Shown: one piece after another, positions 26,056 through 34,492 of the stretch
Position numbering within the stretch: position 1 is the stretch's first letter
Layout: every line of letters starts with the position of its first letter
Source of the DNA: Devosia submarina
Lineage (GTDB): Bacteria; Pseudomonadota; Alphaproteobacteria; Rhizobiales; Devosiaceae
DNA length: 64,000 nucleotides
Reading direction: 5' to 3'
Assembly: GCF_003056345.1 (NCBI RefSeq)
Contig: NZ_PYWB01000002.1
Coordinates: 186,001-250,000 of the forward strand
The notes under the pieces: model-generated
The model's database searches: none
The model's input: the letters and a program-made list of their open reading frames with translations, nothing else
Told to the model about the DNA's origin: nothing
Made by a program: the position numbers and the translations under genes

Positions 26056-26076
26056 GATCAGCCTGGAGGAGGATGA

Positions 26077-27447
26077 ATGACCAAGGATGCTGACGCGATC
26101 AACACCGATGAGTTGATCCAGACCCATGTGCGCACGAGCTCGCGCCCAAGCGAATTGCGCATAACCGATATTCGGGTGGCGGAAATCGTAGGGGCGCCGT
26201 TTATTACCGCGCTGCTCAAGATCTATACCAATCAGGGTATCGTGGGCTTTGGCGAAGTGCGCGATGGCGCGAGCGCGACCTATGCGCTGATGCTGAAAAG
26301 CCGGCTTCTGGGGGAAAATCCGCTCGATGTGGATCGCCTGTTCCGCCGCATAAAGCAATTCGGCGGGCATGGGCGGCAGGGTGGCGGCGTTTCGGCCATC
26401 GAGATCGCGCTGTGGGACATTGCCGGCAAGGCCTATGGCGTGCCGATCTACCAGATGCTGGGCGGCAAGTTCCGCGACAAGGTTCGCATGTATTGCGACA
26501 CCGATGCTTCGGTGCCGAGCGGCACAGAGACCGGCAAGCGGCTCAAGGAGCGCATGGATCTGGGGTTCACCTTCCTCAAGATGGATCTGGGCTTGATGCA
26601 GGTTGTCGACACGCCTGGATCGGTGGTAGCGCCAGCCGGGTCGCTGGAGGGCTATCGCATCCACCCCGAGCGGGGCGTGGGCAAGACGCTGGAGGACCGG
26701 CGCGCGCGCAATGCGGTTTATGACACGCATAACGTGCGCCATCCGTTCACGGGGCTCAATTTCACCGAACGGGGGCTGGACCAGCTCGAGCAGTATATCC
26801 ACGAAGTGCGCGAGGTGATCGGCTACGAGATTCCGCTCGCGATCGACCATGTGGGTCATATCTCGCTCCAAAGCGGCATCCGCCTTGCCAAGCGCATTGA
26901 AAAATATGCTCCGGCCTGGCTCGAGGATGTGATCCCCTGGCAATATACCGAGCATTACCGGCAGCTGCAGCAGGCGACATCCGTGCCAATCTGCACGGGC
27001 GAGGACATCTACCTCAAGGAAGGCTTCGAGCCGCTGCTACAATCAGGGATTTCGGTGATCCATCCGGATCTACTGACTTCAGGCGGAATCCTCGAAACCA
27101 AAAAGATTGGCGATGCGGCGCAGGAATATGGGGTGGCCATGGCCATCCACATGGCCGAAAGCCCGATTGCCTGCATGGCGGCGGCCCATGTGGCCGTGGC
27201 GACCGAGAACTTCATGGCGCTCGAATATCATTCGGTGGAGGTGGATTGGTGGGACGATATCGTCACCGGCCTGCCCAAGCCGCTGGTTCAGAACGGCTTC
27301 ATCACCATGACCGACAAGCCGGGGCTGGGGATCGACGAGATCGTGGACGAGGTAATCGCCGAGCATATGCAGGAGGGCGTCACGGGAATCTGGCAGCCCA
27401 CCGATCACTGGGACAATGAATATTCCTGGGATCGGACCTGGAGTTAG
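26077..27447 (+). CDS. Enolase-superfamily protein with a 60-residue insertion, probable sugar-acid dehydratase
   Basis: A 456-residue mandelate racemase-family enzyme. The capping domain is at 28-150, and barrel metal ligands are Asp257, Glu283 and Glu309, with a general-base His358 (AIHMAESP). A Lys168 stands in FLKMDLG where KxK is common. An insertion at about 173-232 ([33 protein letters not shown]) and a C-terminal tail ([14 protein letters not shown]) set it apart from mannonate and galactonate dehydratases, so the subgroup is uncertain. A strong GGAGGAGGA site precedes the ATG. Cotranscribed with GntR. Confidence 0.85.
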   Translation: MTKDADAINTDELIQTHVRTSSRPSELRITDIRVAEIVGAPFITALLKIYTNQGIVGFGEVRDGASATYALMLKSRLLGENPLDVDRLFRRIKQFGGHGRQGGGVSAIEIALWDIAGKAYGVPIYQMLGGKFRDKVRMYCDTDASVPSGTETGKRLKERMDLGFTFLKMDLGLMQVVDTPGSVVAPAGSLEGYRIHPERGVGKTLEDRRARNAVYDTHNVRHPFTGLNFTERGLDQLEQYIHEVREVIGYEIPLAIDHVGHISLQSGIRLAKRIEKYAPAWLEDVIPWQYTEHYRQLQQATSVPICTGEDIYLKEGFEPLLQSGISVIHPDLLTSGGILETKKIGDAAQEYGVAMAIHMAESPIACMAAAHVAVATENFMALEYHSVEVDWWDDIVTGLPKPLVQNGFITMTDKPGLGIDEIVDEVIAEHMQEGVTGIWQPTDHWDNEYSWDRTWS

Positions 27448-27507
27448 GCCTGCTCCCGGGGGCCATGCGCCACCAGAGTATCCAACTTCAATGAGCATTT
27501 CGTGTTT

Positions 27508-27587
27508 CGTCACCACCCGGCTTGTCCGGGTGGTCCAAAACCGGACTGCGACATCGCTGGATTGCCCGGACAAGCCGGGCAATGACG
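27508..27587. repeat. Composite palindromic repeat, CCCGGCTTGTCCGGG family (copy 2)
   Basis: CACCACCCGGCTTGTCCGGGTGG left arm and GGATTGCCCGGACAAGCCGG right arm, as in copy 1 at 20091-20168. The spacer between the arms differs. It sits in the 196-bp gap between two enolase-superfamily genes. Confidence 0.85.
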
Positions 27588-27643
27588 GCGGGGAGACATG
27601 AGAACCGCTCGCGGGCGTCGGGGCAAAACTAGGGACCAAAAAA

Positions 27644-28843
27644 ATGAAGATCACCGATCTGCGTTGTGCCGTTATCGGGCGGCATCCGATTGTGCGTATC
27701 GTGACCGATGAGGGGCTTTATGGGCTGGGCGAGGTGGAGTTCACCAAGACCTATCTCAAGCCCTGGGTGCTGCATTTCCAGGATGCCCTGATCGGGGAGG
27801 ACCCGACCGATGTGGAGCGCTGCATGCTCAAGATCCGGCAGCGGGGTTCGTTTAAGCCTTATGGGGCAGCGGTCAGCGCGATCGAGCATGCGCTTTGGGA
27901 TATTGCCGGCAAGGCCGCCAATGTGCCGGCCTATAAGCTCTTGGGCGGGAAGGTGCGCGACAAGGTGCGGGTTTATAATGGCTCAATCCGGCAGAAGCGC
28001 ACGGGCGACCGGCCGGAGGATTATGCGGCTGATGTCAAATGGATGATGGAGCAGAAGCAGAACTTCTTCATGGTCAAGCAGGGCATTTCGTTTCATTCCA
28101 ACATGAAAACCAATGTGCCCGATTTCCACTATGGCGTGACGCAGCCGCGGCTTTTCCATGGTGCGATGGACCAGGGGCAGATCAGCGAGCGTGGGTTCAA
28201 CCACATGCTTGAGTGCGTGATCGCGATGAAGGAAGTGCTGGGCGACAAGGTTTCCCTGGCGCTCGATTGCGGGCCTGGCTGGTTCTTGCCCGACGCGATC
28301 CGCTTTGCGCAGGCGGTGGAGAAGTACAACCTCATGTGGCTCGAGGACATGTTGACCGGGGATTATGTCCCTTGGGTCAATCCGCAGGCCTATCGGGAGC
28401 TGACGACCTCCACCTCGACGCCGATCCATACGGGCGAGCAGATCTATCTCAGGCACAATTTCAAGGAGCTGATCGAAACACAGGCTGTGCGGGTGATCGG
28501 ACCAGATCCGGCCGATATCGGGGGCATTGCCGAGCTTAAATGGGTGGCCGAGCACGCCTATATGCATTCCATCATGATGGCGCCGCATGGCACGGCCAAT
28601 GGCTTGCTGGGGCTTGGGGCGCTGATCAATGTGTGCGCGACGCTGCCGGCGAACTTCATTGCGTTTGAGTATCCCAGTGCGTCCGATCCGTGGTGGGAGG
28701 ATATCGTGATCGGCCTACCGGACGAGATCGTCAAAGATTCCATGGTGGATCTGCTGGAGGCGCCGGGACTGGGGCTGGATATCGATCCGGAGGGGGCGCG
28801 GAAGTATTTGCTGGAAGAGGATATGGGGTTTTTTGACGTTTAG
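27644..28843 (+). CDS. Enolase-superfamily protein, probable acid-sugar dehydratase or cycloisomerase
   Basis: A 399-residue mandelate racemase-family enzyme, clearly different from its two neighbours. Metal ligands: Asp208 (LALDCGPGW), Glu234 (MWLEDM) and Glu265 (IHTGEQ), with general-base candidate His315 (MAPHGTANG). The segment NFFMVKQGISFHSNMK near residue 140 replaces the usual KxK. Substrate unknown. The gene starts 197 bp after the previous enzyme, so it may have its own promoter or read through the repeat. Confidence 0.85.
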   Translation: MKITDLRCAVIGRHPIVRIVTDEGLYGLGEVEFTKTYLKPWVLHFQDALIGEDPTDVERCMLKIRQRGSFKPYGAAVSAIEHALWDIAGKAANVPAYKLLGGKVRDKVRVYNGSIRQKRTGDRPEDYAADVKWMMEQKQNFFMVKQGISFHSNMKTNVPDFHYGVTQPRLFHGAMDQGQISERGFNHMLECVIAMKEVLGDKVSLALDCGPGWFLPDAIRFAQAVEKYNLMWLEDMLTGDYVPWVNPQAYRELTTSTSTPIHTGEQIYLRHNFKELIETQAVRVIGPDPADIGGIAELKWVAEHAYMHSIMMAPHGTANGLLGLGALINVCATLPANFIAFEYPSASDPWWEDIVIGLPDEIVKDSMVDLLEAPGLGLDIDPEGARKYLLEEDMGFFDV

Positions 28844-28869
28844 GGGTTGGGTGAGGCCCGGTTTCGATC

Positions 28870-28954
28870 GTCACCCTGGGGCTTGACCCGAGGGGACTGT
28901 ATTTAGCTGAGCGGCTGGCAAGTGCAGAGCTCTCGGGTCAAGCCCGAGGGTGAC
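28870..28954. repeat. Composite double-hairpin repeat, CCCTCGGG family (copy 2)
   Basis: GTCACCCTGGGGCTTGACCC at left, CTCTCGGG-tcaag-CCCGAGGG at right, with the same centre (GAGCGGCTGGCAAGTGCAGAG) as copy 1 at 18003-18088. It separates the converging 27644-28843 and 28989-29819 genes and may terminate both. Confidence 0.85.
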
Positions 28955-28988
28955 GCGTGGTGGGTGTGGAGGGAGTGCTCGTTAAGGC

Positions 28989-29819
28989 CTAGGGCCGGAT
29001 GATTGGATGCGTCCAGCCGAGCATGCGGTTGGCTTTGGCGGAGGTGAAGAAGCTCTTGTGGTCGCTGAGGTCCCCGGTGATGGGGATGGTGGGGAAGTGT
29101 TCGGCGGCCAGTTGCAGGCTTGGAATGGGCGAGAACGTCGTCGGGGAAACGATGAAGAAGGCTTCGTGGCCGCGGAAGGGGGCTTGCAGGCTGAGGAGGC
29201 ACGCGTCGGCGGCGGCGTCCAGATGGGTCCAGGCCCAGAGATATTTGGCGGGGTCGGTGTAGGATTGGTGGATGCTGATCGCCTGCTCGATGCGGGGCGT
29301 GACATAGTGGAAGCGCATGGAGGCGATTGACATGTCCTCGTAGCGGCGGGCAAAGGCGCGGCCCTGTTCCTCGCATATCCATTTGGAGAGGCTATAGGCT
29401 TCCTCGCCGTAATTGGGGTGATCCTCGTCGATGGGGAAATAATCGTAGCGGGGGTGGCGGCTAAAGGCATGGCCAATGGCGTTGACGCTGGAGGCTTGGC
29501 AGACTCGCATGATGCCGTTCTCGGCGGCCGCCTGGAGGGCGTTATAGCTGCCCACGACATTGTTGTTGTGAACGAGCTGGTCGGGGTGGCGCCCCGGCGC
29601 GGGAATGGCGGCCATGTGGATCACGGCGTCGCAGCCGGCGAAGGCTGCACAAAGGGCGTCGTAATCGGTGGCTTCAGCCTGGATAAAGGGCAGTCCGTAG
29701 ACCTGCCCCTCAGGTGGCGGCACGCGGTCGATCAGGACGAGGTCATGCCCACGGGCTAAAGCAAGGCGGATGATGCCTTGGCCGATGCGGCCGCTGGAGC
29801 CCGTGAGCGCGATTTTCAT
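28989..29819 (-). CDS. NAD-dependent epimerase/dehydratase family protein, uronate-dehydrogenase-like
   Basis: A 276-residue extended-type SDR with the cofactor motif GSSGRIG at 7-13, Asp35 after the second strand (LVLIDRVPPP, NAD preference), HMAAIPAPG, and catalytic Tyr-Lys in YSLSKWICEE. Overall size and motifs resemble uronate dehydrogenase (hexuronate to hexarolactone). The start at 29819 is 4 bp after the stop of the lactonase gene, so the two are coupled. A dehydrogenase next to a lactonase fits oxidation of a sugar to its acid through the lactone. Confidence 0.82.
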   Translation of the reverse strand: MKIALTGSSGRIGQGIIRLALARGHDLVLIDRVPPPEGQVYGLPFIQAEATDYDALCAAFAGCDAVIHMAAIPAPGRHPDQLVHNNNVVGSYNALQAAAENGIMRVCQASSVNAIGHAFSRHPRYDYFPIDEDHPNYGEEAYSLSKWICEEQGRAFARRYEDMSIASMRFHYVTPRIEQAISIHQSYTDPAKYLWAWTHLDAAADACLLSLQAPFRGHEAFFIVSPTTFSPIPSLQLAAEHFPTIPITGDLSDHKSFFTSAKANRMLGWTHPIIRP

Positions 29820-29823
29820 AGGG

Positions 29824-30933
29824 TCAACCGATCCTGGGGTGAAAGGCAATGGCAGTGGGGGAGCCGCTGGGGATGGAGGCGCCCAGGGGTTCGAGAGCGC
29901 CCGTTTCAGGGCGGTAGCGGAACAAGGAGAGCAGATCGCTTTCCTGATTTCCCACCACCAGAATCTGGCCGGTGGGGTCGAAGCTGAAATCGCGGGGGAC
30001 GCGGCCCCCGCAGGGTGTGTTGCCGATGCGGCGGGCGATGCCGCTGGCCTGATCGATGGCAAAGCCGGCAATGCTGTCGTGGCCGCGATTGCCGACATAA
30101 AGGTGCTGCCCGCCCGCGGCGATGTCGATGGCCGAGCCAGAATTGCCGTCCACCGGCTGGGGCGTCGTGGGTTCGCTGGCGAGCACGTCGAGGGTGCCGG
30201 CCCCTGCATTGTAACGGAGGCTCACCAGGGTGCAGGTGAGTTCGTTGACCAAATAGGCAAAGGGCAGGCTTGGGTGGAAGCGGAAGTGGCGGGGGCCGGA
30301 GCCGGGTGGCAGCACGGTTTCGCCATGGGGCGTCAGGGCGCCGGTGTTTTCATTGAAGCGGTAGATCACGAGGCGGTCTATGCCGAGATCAGCGACGATG
30401 ACAAAGCGATTGTCAGGCGTCCAGCGGATGCAATGGGCGTGGGGACGTTCCTGGCGTTCGGCGTTGGGGCCGGTGCCGTGGTGGCGCATTTCGGCGACGG
30501 GGGAGCGAAGAGTTCCGTCAGGGTCGCGGGGGTAGATGGCGATGGACTGGTTGGGCCTGGCGTCGGCGGGAAGGCCCGAATAATTGGCAATGGCGGCGAA
30601 GCGGCCGGTGTGGTCGTGGCTGTTGTGGGCGGCGCCGTCACCACGGGTGGGCTGCTTGGACAAATAGGTCAAAGCGCCAGTGGCATAATCGATGGCATAG
30701 GCCGAGATATCACCCTCGTTCCAGCCCGCGACTTCGCTGATGGCGGAAAGCGAGGTGCCGTCCGGGGCAACAGCGAGAAAGGTGGGGTTGTCGATGCCTT
30801 CTGTGAGCCCAAGAAACTGGGTGGCGCCGGTATCCAGATCAAGCCGATAGGCGGAGATGCCCTTGCCCGCCACCTTCTTCACATAGCCTATAGGGCGATT
30901 AACGCAGCCGACGAAAAACAGGGCAGAAGGCAT
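29824..30933 (-). CDS. Lactonase family protein, seven-bladed beta-propeller (6-phosphogluconolactonase-like)
   Basis: A 369-residue protein with repeated propeller blades such as NPTFLAVAPDGTSLSAISE, RPHAHCIRWTPDNRFVIVAD, PRHFRFHPSLPFAYLVNEL and PRDFSFDPTGQILVVGNQES, the PF10282 pattern. These hydrolyse sugar lactones or related cyclic esters. No signal peptide. The ATG at 30933 follows GGAG by 5 nt. It is the first gene of a two-gene operon with the uronate-dehydrogenase-like gene. Confidence 0.88.
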   Translation of the reverse strand: MPSALFFVGCVNRPIGYVKKVAGKGISAYRLDLDTGATQFLGLTEGIDNPTFLAVAPDGTSLSAISEVAGWNEGDISAYAIDYATGALTYLSKQPTRGDGAAHNSHDHTGRFAAIANYSGLPADARPNQSIAIYPRDPDGTLRSPVAEMRHHGTGPNAERQERPHAHCIRWTPDNRFVIVADLGIDRLVIYRFNENTGALTPHGETVLPPGSGPRHFRFHPSLPFAYLVNELTCTLVSLRYNAGAGTLDVLASEPTTPQPVDGNSGSAIDIAAGGQHLYVGNRGHDSIAGFAIDQASGIARRIGNTPCGGRVPRDFSFDPTGQILVVGNQESDLLSLFRYRPETGALEPLGASIPSGSPTAIAFHPRIG

Positions 30934-31089
30934 TCGAACTCCGGAAAATCATTTGGTAAGCGGCACGCTGGATTTTGGGCATGAGAGCCCGGTTCAGTCT
31001 AGCCGGTGTGTGCGGTTCTTGCCATGATTGCGTAGCGAGCCGAACAATCGGGCACAACAAGAGCGGCGCAAGGCTGGGAGAACATGGAC

Positions 31090-31587
31090 ATGTACAAGGA
31101 TATGAAGGGCTCGGCCCATCGGCTGGCGCCGCCCGAGATTGCCGTCAAGGCCATGCCCGAAGATGAGCGGGTTTGGGTGCCGCAGGCCGAGGGGGTGTGG
31201 TTCCGGCCGCTGATGCTCAATACGCTGGTGGGGCAATGGTGCAATCTCTTGCGCGTGCGCCGGGCCGGCGTCCTTTCGCGGCATCTGCATCCCAATCCGG
31301 TGCATGGCTATGTGATCGAGGGGCGCTGGTTTTATCGCGAGCATGACTGGGTGGCGGAAACGGGCTCCTATGTGTTCGAGCCGCCGGGGGAAGTGCATAC
31401 GCTGGTGGTGCCGGAGGATTGCCCGGAAATGATCACCTTTTTCAACATTACCGGCTCCATGATCTACCTTGATGAGGCCAACAAGCATGTTGGCTATGAG
31501 GATGTGTTTACCAAGATCGACATGTGCCGGGCGCATTACGCCGAGGTCGGGCTGGGAGCGGACTATGTCGATCAGTTCGTCCGCTGA
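31090..31587 (+). CDS. Cupin protein of the 2,4'-dihydroxyacetophenone dioxygenase (DAD) family
   Basis: A 165-residue single-domain cupin. The metal motif is SRHLHPNPVHGYVIEGRWFY (His, His, His/Glu set) and FEPPGEVHTLVV for the second His. DAD cleaves an aromatic ketone, but most members of this family in sugar loci have no known activity; an isomerase or lactone-related role is equally possible. ATG at 31090 is chosen because GGGAG lies 9 nt upstream; ATG at 31084 has only 3 nt. Its 3' end overlaps the next SDR gene by 23 bp. Confidence 0.8.
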   Translation: MYKDMKGSAHRLAPPEIAVKAMPEDERVWVPQAEGVWFRPLMLNTLVGQWCNLLRVRRAGVLSRHLHPNPVHGYVIEGRWFYREHDWVAETGSYVFEPPGEVHTLVVPEDCPEMITFFNITGSMIYLDEANKHVGYEDVFTKIDMCRAHYAEVGLGADYVDQFVR

Positions 31588-32335
31588 AGCAGATTACCGC
31601 TGGGCCGCCGGTTGGTATGGCGGCAAGCGCGTGTTGGTGACGGGCGGCACGTCGGGGATCGGGCTGGGCGTAGCCAATGCGTTTGCGGCAGCTGGTGCCC
31701 GAGTGATCGGCCTTGGGGCGTTCGCGCATGAAGTGGAAGCTTTGCGGGCAGCTCCTGATTTCGATGGACGCGATCTGCGTGTGCTGGATGTGCGCGACAA
31801 CGGGGCGGTGACGGCACTGGTCGGGGAACTCGATGAACTCGATGTGCTGGTCAATTGCGCGGGAGTGATCCGGCGCGGCGCGGAGCATGAGCCTGACGTA
31901 TTCGACGATGTAGTCGACATTAATCTGGGCGGAACCATGCGCATGTGCGCGGCGGCGCGGCCGCTGCTCGCGGCAAGTGGGCAAGGGGCGATCGTCAATC
32001 TTGCATCCATGCTGTCGTTTTTCGGCGGCGGGCTGGTGCCGGGTTATTCGGCGAGCAAGGGTGGCGTGGCGCAGCTGACCAAATCGCTGGCGATCGCCTA
32101 TGCGGGGGAAAATATCCGCGTCAATGCGGTGGCGCCGGGTTGGATTGCAACGCCCCTGACCGGAGCTCTTAGGGAAGATGAAGCGCGCAGCGAAGCGATC
32201 TTGAGCCGGACGCCGCTTGGTCGCTGGGGGCAGAAGGAAGACGTGGCGGGCGCTGTGTTGTTTCTGTGCTCGCCGGCTGCGCGGTTCATCACGGGGGCAG
32301 TGTTGACCGTGGATGGAGGCTATTCGGTAGCATAG
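31565..32335 (+). CDS. Short-chain dehydrogenase, coupled to the DAD-family cupin
   Basis: A 256-residue classical SDR: TGGTSGIG near residue 25, NCAG motif (LVNCAGVIRRG), YSASK catalytic pair, and the family's C-terminal FITGAVLTVDGGYSVA. The start at 31565 (MSISSS) is inside the cupin gene with GGAG 6 nt before it, so the two are translationally coupled. It could oxidise or reduce a keto-deoxy sugar acid (inference from the neighbours). Confidence 0.87.
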   Translation: MSISSSAEADYRWAAGWYGGKRVLVTGGTSGIGLGVANAFAAAGARVIGLGAFAHEVEALRAAPDFDGRDLRVLDVRDNGAVTALVGELDELDVLVNCAGVIRRGAEHEPDVFDDVVDINLGGTMRMCAAARPLLAASGQGAIVNLASMLSFFGGGLVPGYSASKGGVAQLTKSLAIAYAGENIRVNAVAPGWIATPLTGALREDEARSEAILSRTPLGRWGQKEDVAGAVLFLCSPAARFITGAVLTVDGGYSVA

Positions 32336-32400
32336 CTGGTTAGTAGCTATGCATTTTTCAGGCTTGTGCGATTTTTAGGCAGCGGCACTAATGCCGGTCA

Positions 32401-32991
32401 ATGACGCATCCCGATTTGTCCATCCTGATCATCGACGAGAATCGCATCCGCGCTTCGATCATCGAAGAAGGTTTGCGCGAGGCCGGGCATTTGCGGGTTG
32501 CGGTGCTGCACGATGTGAACGAGGTGGGGCGCACGATCGAGGCCGTAGTGCCCGATGTGATCGTCATTGATCTCGAAAACCCCAAGCGCGATACGCTGGA
32601 GCATTTCTTTTCCCTGTCGCGGGCCGTGAAGCGGCCGATCGCCATGTTTGTGGATCGCTCCGATGGCGCGTCGATCGAGAAGGCGGTGGAAGCAGGCGTT
32701 TCGGCCTATGTGGTGGATGGGCTGCGCAAGGAGCGGGTGAAGCCGATCCTTGATATGGCCGTTTCGCGCTTCAACGCTTTTTCCAAGCTCGCGCGCGAGC
32801 TGGAACAGGCCAGGAGCGAGCTGGAGGATCGCAAGCTGATTGACCAGGCCAAGGGCATCTTGATGCGAACGCGGGGCCTTGGCGAGGCCGAGGCCTATGC
32901 CCTGCTGCGCTCCACCGCCATGAACAAGAACCGCCGGATCGTCGAGATTGCGCAAAGCCTTGTGACGGCCGCTGACCTTTTGGGGCCTTGA
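32401..32991 (+). CDS. nasT: NasT, ANTAR-domain nitrate-responsive antiterminator
   Basis: A 196-residue protein with an N-terminal pseudo-receiver (conserved Asp57 in VIVIDLEN) and a C-terminal ANTAR domain (about 130-190, with KLIDQAKGILMRTRGLGEAE). NasT binds RNA hairpins in leaders of nitrate-assimilation operons and prevents termination; NasS holds it inactive without nitrate. The stop codon abuts the ATG of nasS. The leader at 34.3-34.5 kb is its probable target. Confidence 0.93.
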   Translation: MTHPDLSILIIDENRIRASIIEEGLREAGHLRVAVLHDVNEVGRTIEAVVPDVIVIDLENPKRDTLEHFFSLSRAVKRPIAMFVDRSDGASIEKAVEAGVSAYVVDGLRKERVKPILDMAVSRFNAFSKLARELEQARSELEDRKLIDQAKGILMRTRGLGEAEAYALLRSTAMNKNRRIVEIAQSLVTAADLLGP

Positions 32992-34146
32992 ATGACGACG
33001 CACCATCTTACCGCCGGTTTCCTGCCCCTGCTGGACAGTGTCCTGCTGGTGCTGGCGCGCGAAAAGGGCTTTGCCGAGGATGAAGGGCTGGACCTGCATC
33101 TGGTGCGGGAAAGCTCCTGGGCCAATATCCGGGACCGAGCGGCGATCGGACATTTTCCCATTGCGCAAATGCTGGCGCCGATGCCCCTGGCAGCCAGCCT
33201 GGGTTTGACCCCGATTGCCGTGCCTACGATTGCGCCCGTCGTTTTGGGGTTGGGCAATAATGCGGTGACGGTGAGCCAGACGCTTTGGGAAACCATGGCG
33301 GATCAGGGGGCGCCGGGGGATCTGCAGGCGAAGGCGGCGGGCGCGGCGCTGCGGAAGGTGGTGGCATCATCGTCGCGCAAGCTGCGGTTCGGAGTGGTGC
33401 ACCAGACGTCTTCGCACAATTACGAGCTGCGCTATTGGCTAGCGGCGAGCGGGATCCAACCCGACCGGGACATCGAAATCGTGGTGCTGCCCCCTCCCCT
33501 GCTGCCGGACGCCTTGGGGGCAGGCAGTATCGATGGCTATTGCGTCGGCGAGCCGTGGAACAGCATCGGAGTGGCCGAGAGAGGTGCGCACATTGCGACG
33601 GTCAAGGCATCCATCTGGCGCACAAGCCCGGACAAGGTTTTGGGCATGCGGGCTGATTGGGCCGAGCAGAACCCGGAGATTGTTGCGGCAGTGATCCGGG
33701 TGATTTACCGGGCCGGCCTGTGGTGCAGCGATCCGGCGCATCACGACGAGATCGCGGAGATCATGGCTGGGGAGGCATATCTGAACGCTCCGGCCGGGAT
33801 CGTAGGGCGGGCGCTGAGTGGAAGGCTCGATGTCGGCGGCGGCGTGGTCGCGGACGTGCCTGATTTCTTCGTTCCGCACCGAAACGATGCCAACTTCCCC
33901 TGGAAGAGCCATGCGCTGTGGTATTATTCGCAAATGGTGCGCTGGGGCGAGGTGGCGGCGAGTCAGGAGAATTCCGAGATCGCGGCGGGGGCGTTCCGGC
34001 CTGATCTTTATCGCGCGGCCTTGGCGCCGTTGGTCGTTCCTGCGCCTGAAACGGACTACAGGGCAGAATACACGAGGGCGTTCTTTGACGGCCAGGTGTT
34101 CGACCCTCAGCACTTGGACGAATATCTGGCTGAGCATTGCGCCTGA
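32992..34146 (+). CDS. nasS: NasS, cytoplasmic nitrate/nitrite sensor
   Basis: A 384-residue NrtA/NasF-fold protein with no signal peptide, unlike nrtA. Its clear family motifs are IAQMLAPMPLAASLGLTP (cf. AHMLAPMPYL), SSHNYELRYWLAASGI, and IDGYCVGEPWN. It sequesters NasT and releases it on binding nitrate. No spacing from nasT. The contrast with the exported homologue at 34493 (same fold, Tat signal) makes the assignment firm. Confidence 0.92.
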   Translation: MTTHHLTAGFLPLLDSVLLVLAREKGFAEDEGLDLHLVRESSWANIRDRAAIGHFPIAQMLAPMPLAASLGLTPIAVPTIAPVVLGLGNNAVTVSQTLWETMADQGAPGDLQAKAAGAALRKVVASSSRKLRFGVVHQTSSHNYELRYWLAASGIQPDRDIEIVVLPPPLLPDALGAGSIDGYCVGEPWNSIGVAERGAHIATVKASIWRTSPDKVLGMRADWAEQNPEIVAAVIRVIYRAGLWCSDPAHHDEIAEIMAGEAYLNAPAGIVGRALSGRLDVGGGVVADVPDFFVPHRNDANFPWKSHALWYYSQMVRWGEVAASQENSEIAAGAFRPDLYRAALAPLVVPAPETDYRAEYTRAFFDGQVFDPQHLDEYLAEHCA

Positions 34147-34305
34147 GCGCCTGCCCGCCTTATGCCCAGCCCGTTGCAGATGACTAGGTTTTGGGCAGAT
34201 TGATGCACGATTGACCCGCGCCGGCTTGGCGCTGCGGTTTTCCAGCGACCGGCACAATCGATCTACTGCATTGTTAACATTTAACTTTCTGCCATCAGGC
34301 TGAAT

Positions 34306-34321
34306 TGGCACGCTTCGTGCA
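34306..34321 (+). promoter_or_regulatory. Sigma54-type promoter for the nitrate assimilation operon
   Basis: TGGCAC-GCTTC-GTGCA matches the RpoN -24/-12 consensus with exactly 10 nt between GG and GC. It lies 172-187 bp before nrtA. It would need an enhancer-binding protein such as NtrC, giving nitrogen-status control on top of nitrate control through NasST. Confidence 0.65.
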
Positions 34322-34368
34322 ATGTCTATGTCGAAGGCGCTCCTCCCAAGACGCTCCTTTCTTAATCC

Positions 34369-34388
34369 GACGTCCAATGGCGGGCGTC
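34369..34388 (+). promoter_or_regulatory. Hexaloop hairpin in the nrtA leader, candidate NasT (ANTAR) binding site
   Basis: GACGTCC-AATGGC-GGGCGTC: a 7-bp stem (with one T-G pair) and a 6-nt loop with A at loop position 1 and G at 4, the ANTAR-target signature. It lies 7 nt upstream of the leader terminator. The expected second hexaloop hairpin is not clear (see findings). Confidence 0.65.
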
Positions 34389-34395
34389 ATCAGGC

Positions 34396-34466
34396 AAAGC
34401 TGCCAACAGATCTCGCATGCGGTCCCCCCGATCGCTGCGCCGGTTTGTTGGCAGCTTTTTTGTTTT
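34396..34466 (+). terminator. Leader attenuator terminator of the nrtA operon
   Basis: AAAGCTGCCAACA (34396-34408) pairs perfectly with TGTTGGCAGCTTT (34446-34458) over 13 bp and is followed by TTTGTTTT. It lies in the untranslated leader 27 bp before the nrtA start, so RNA polymerase should stop here unless NasT acts. Confidence 0.85.
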
Positions 34467-34492
34467 CCCCAGCGGGGCAGATGGAGAACTGG

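Noticed and set aside
31084..31089. ATG at 31084 as start of the cupin
   Set aside because: Only 3 nt after the GGGAG site; the ATG at 31090 has a normal 9-nt spacing.
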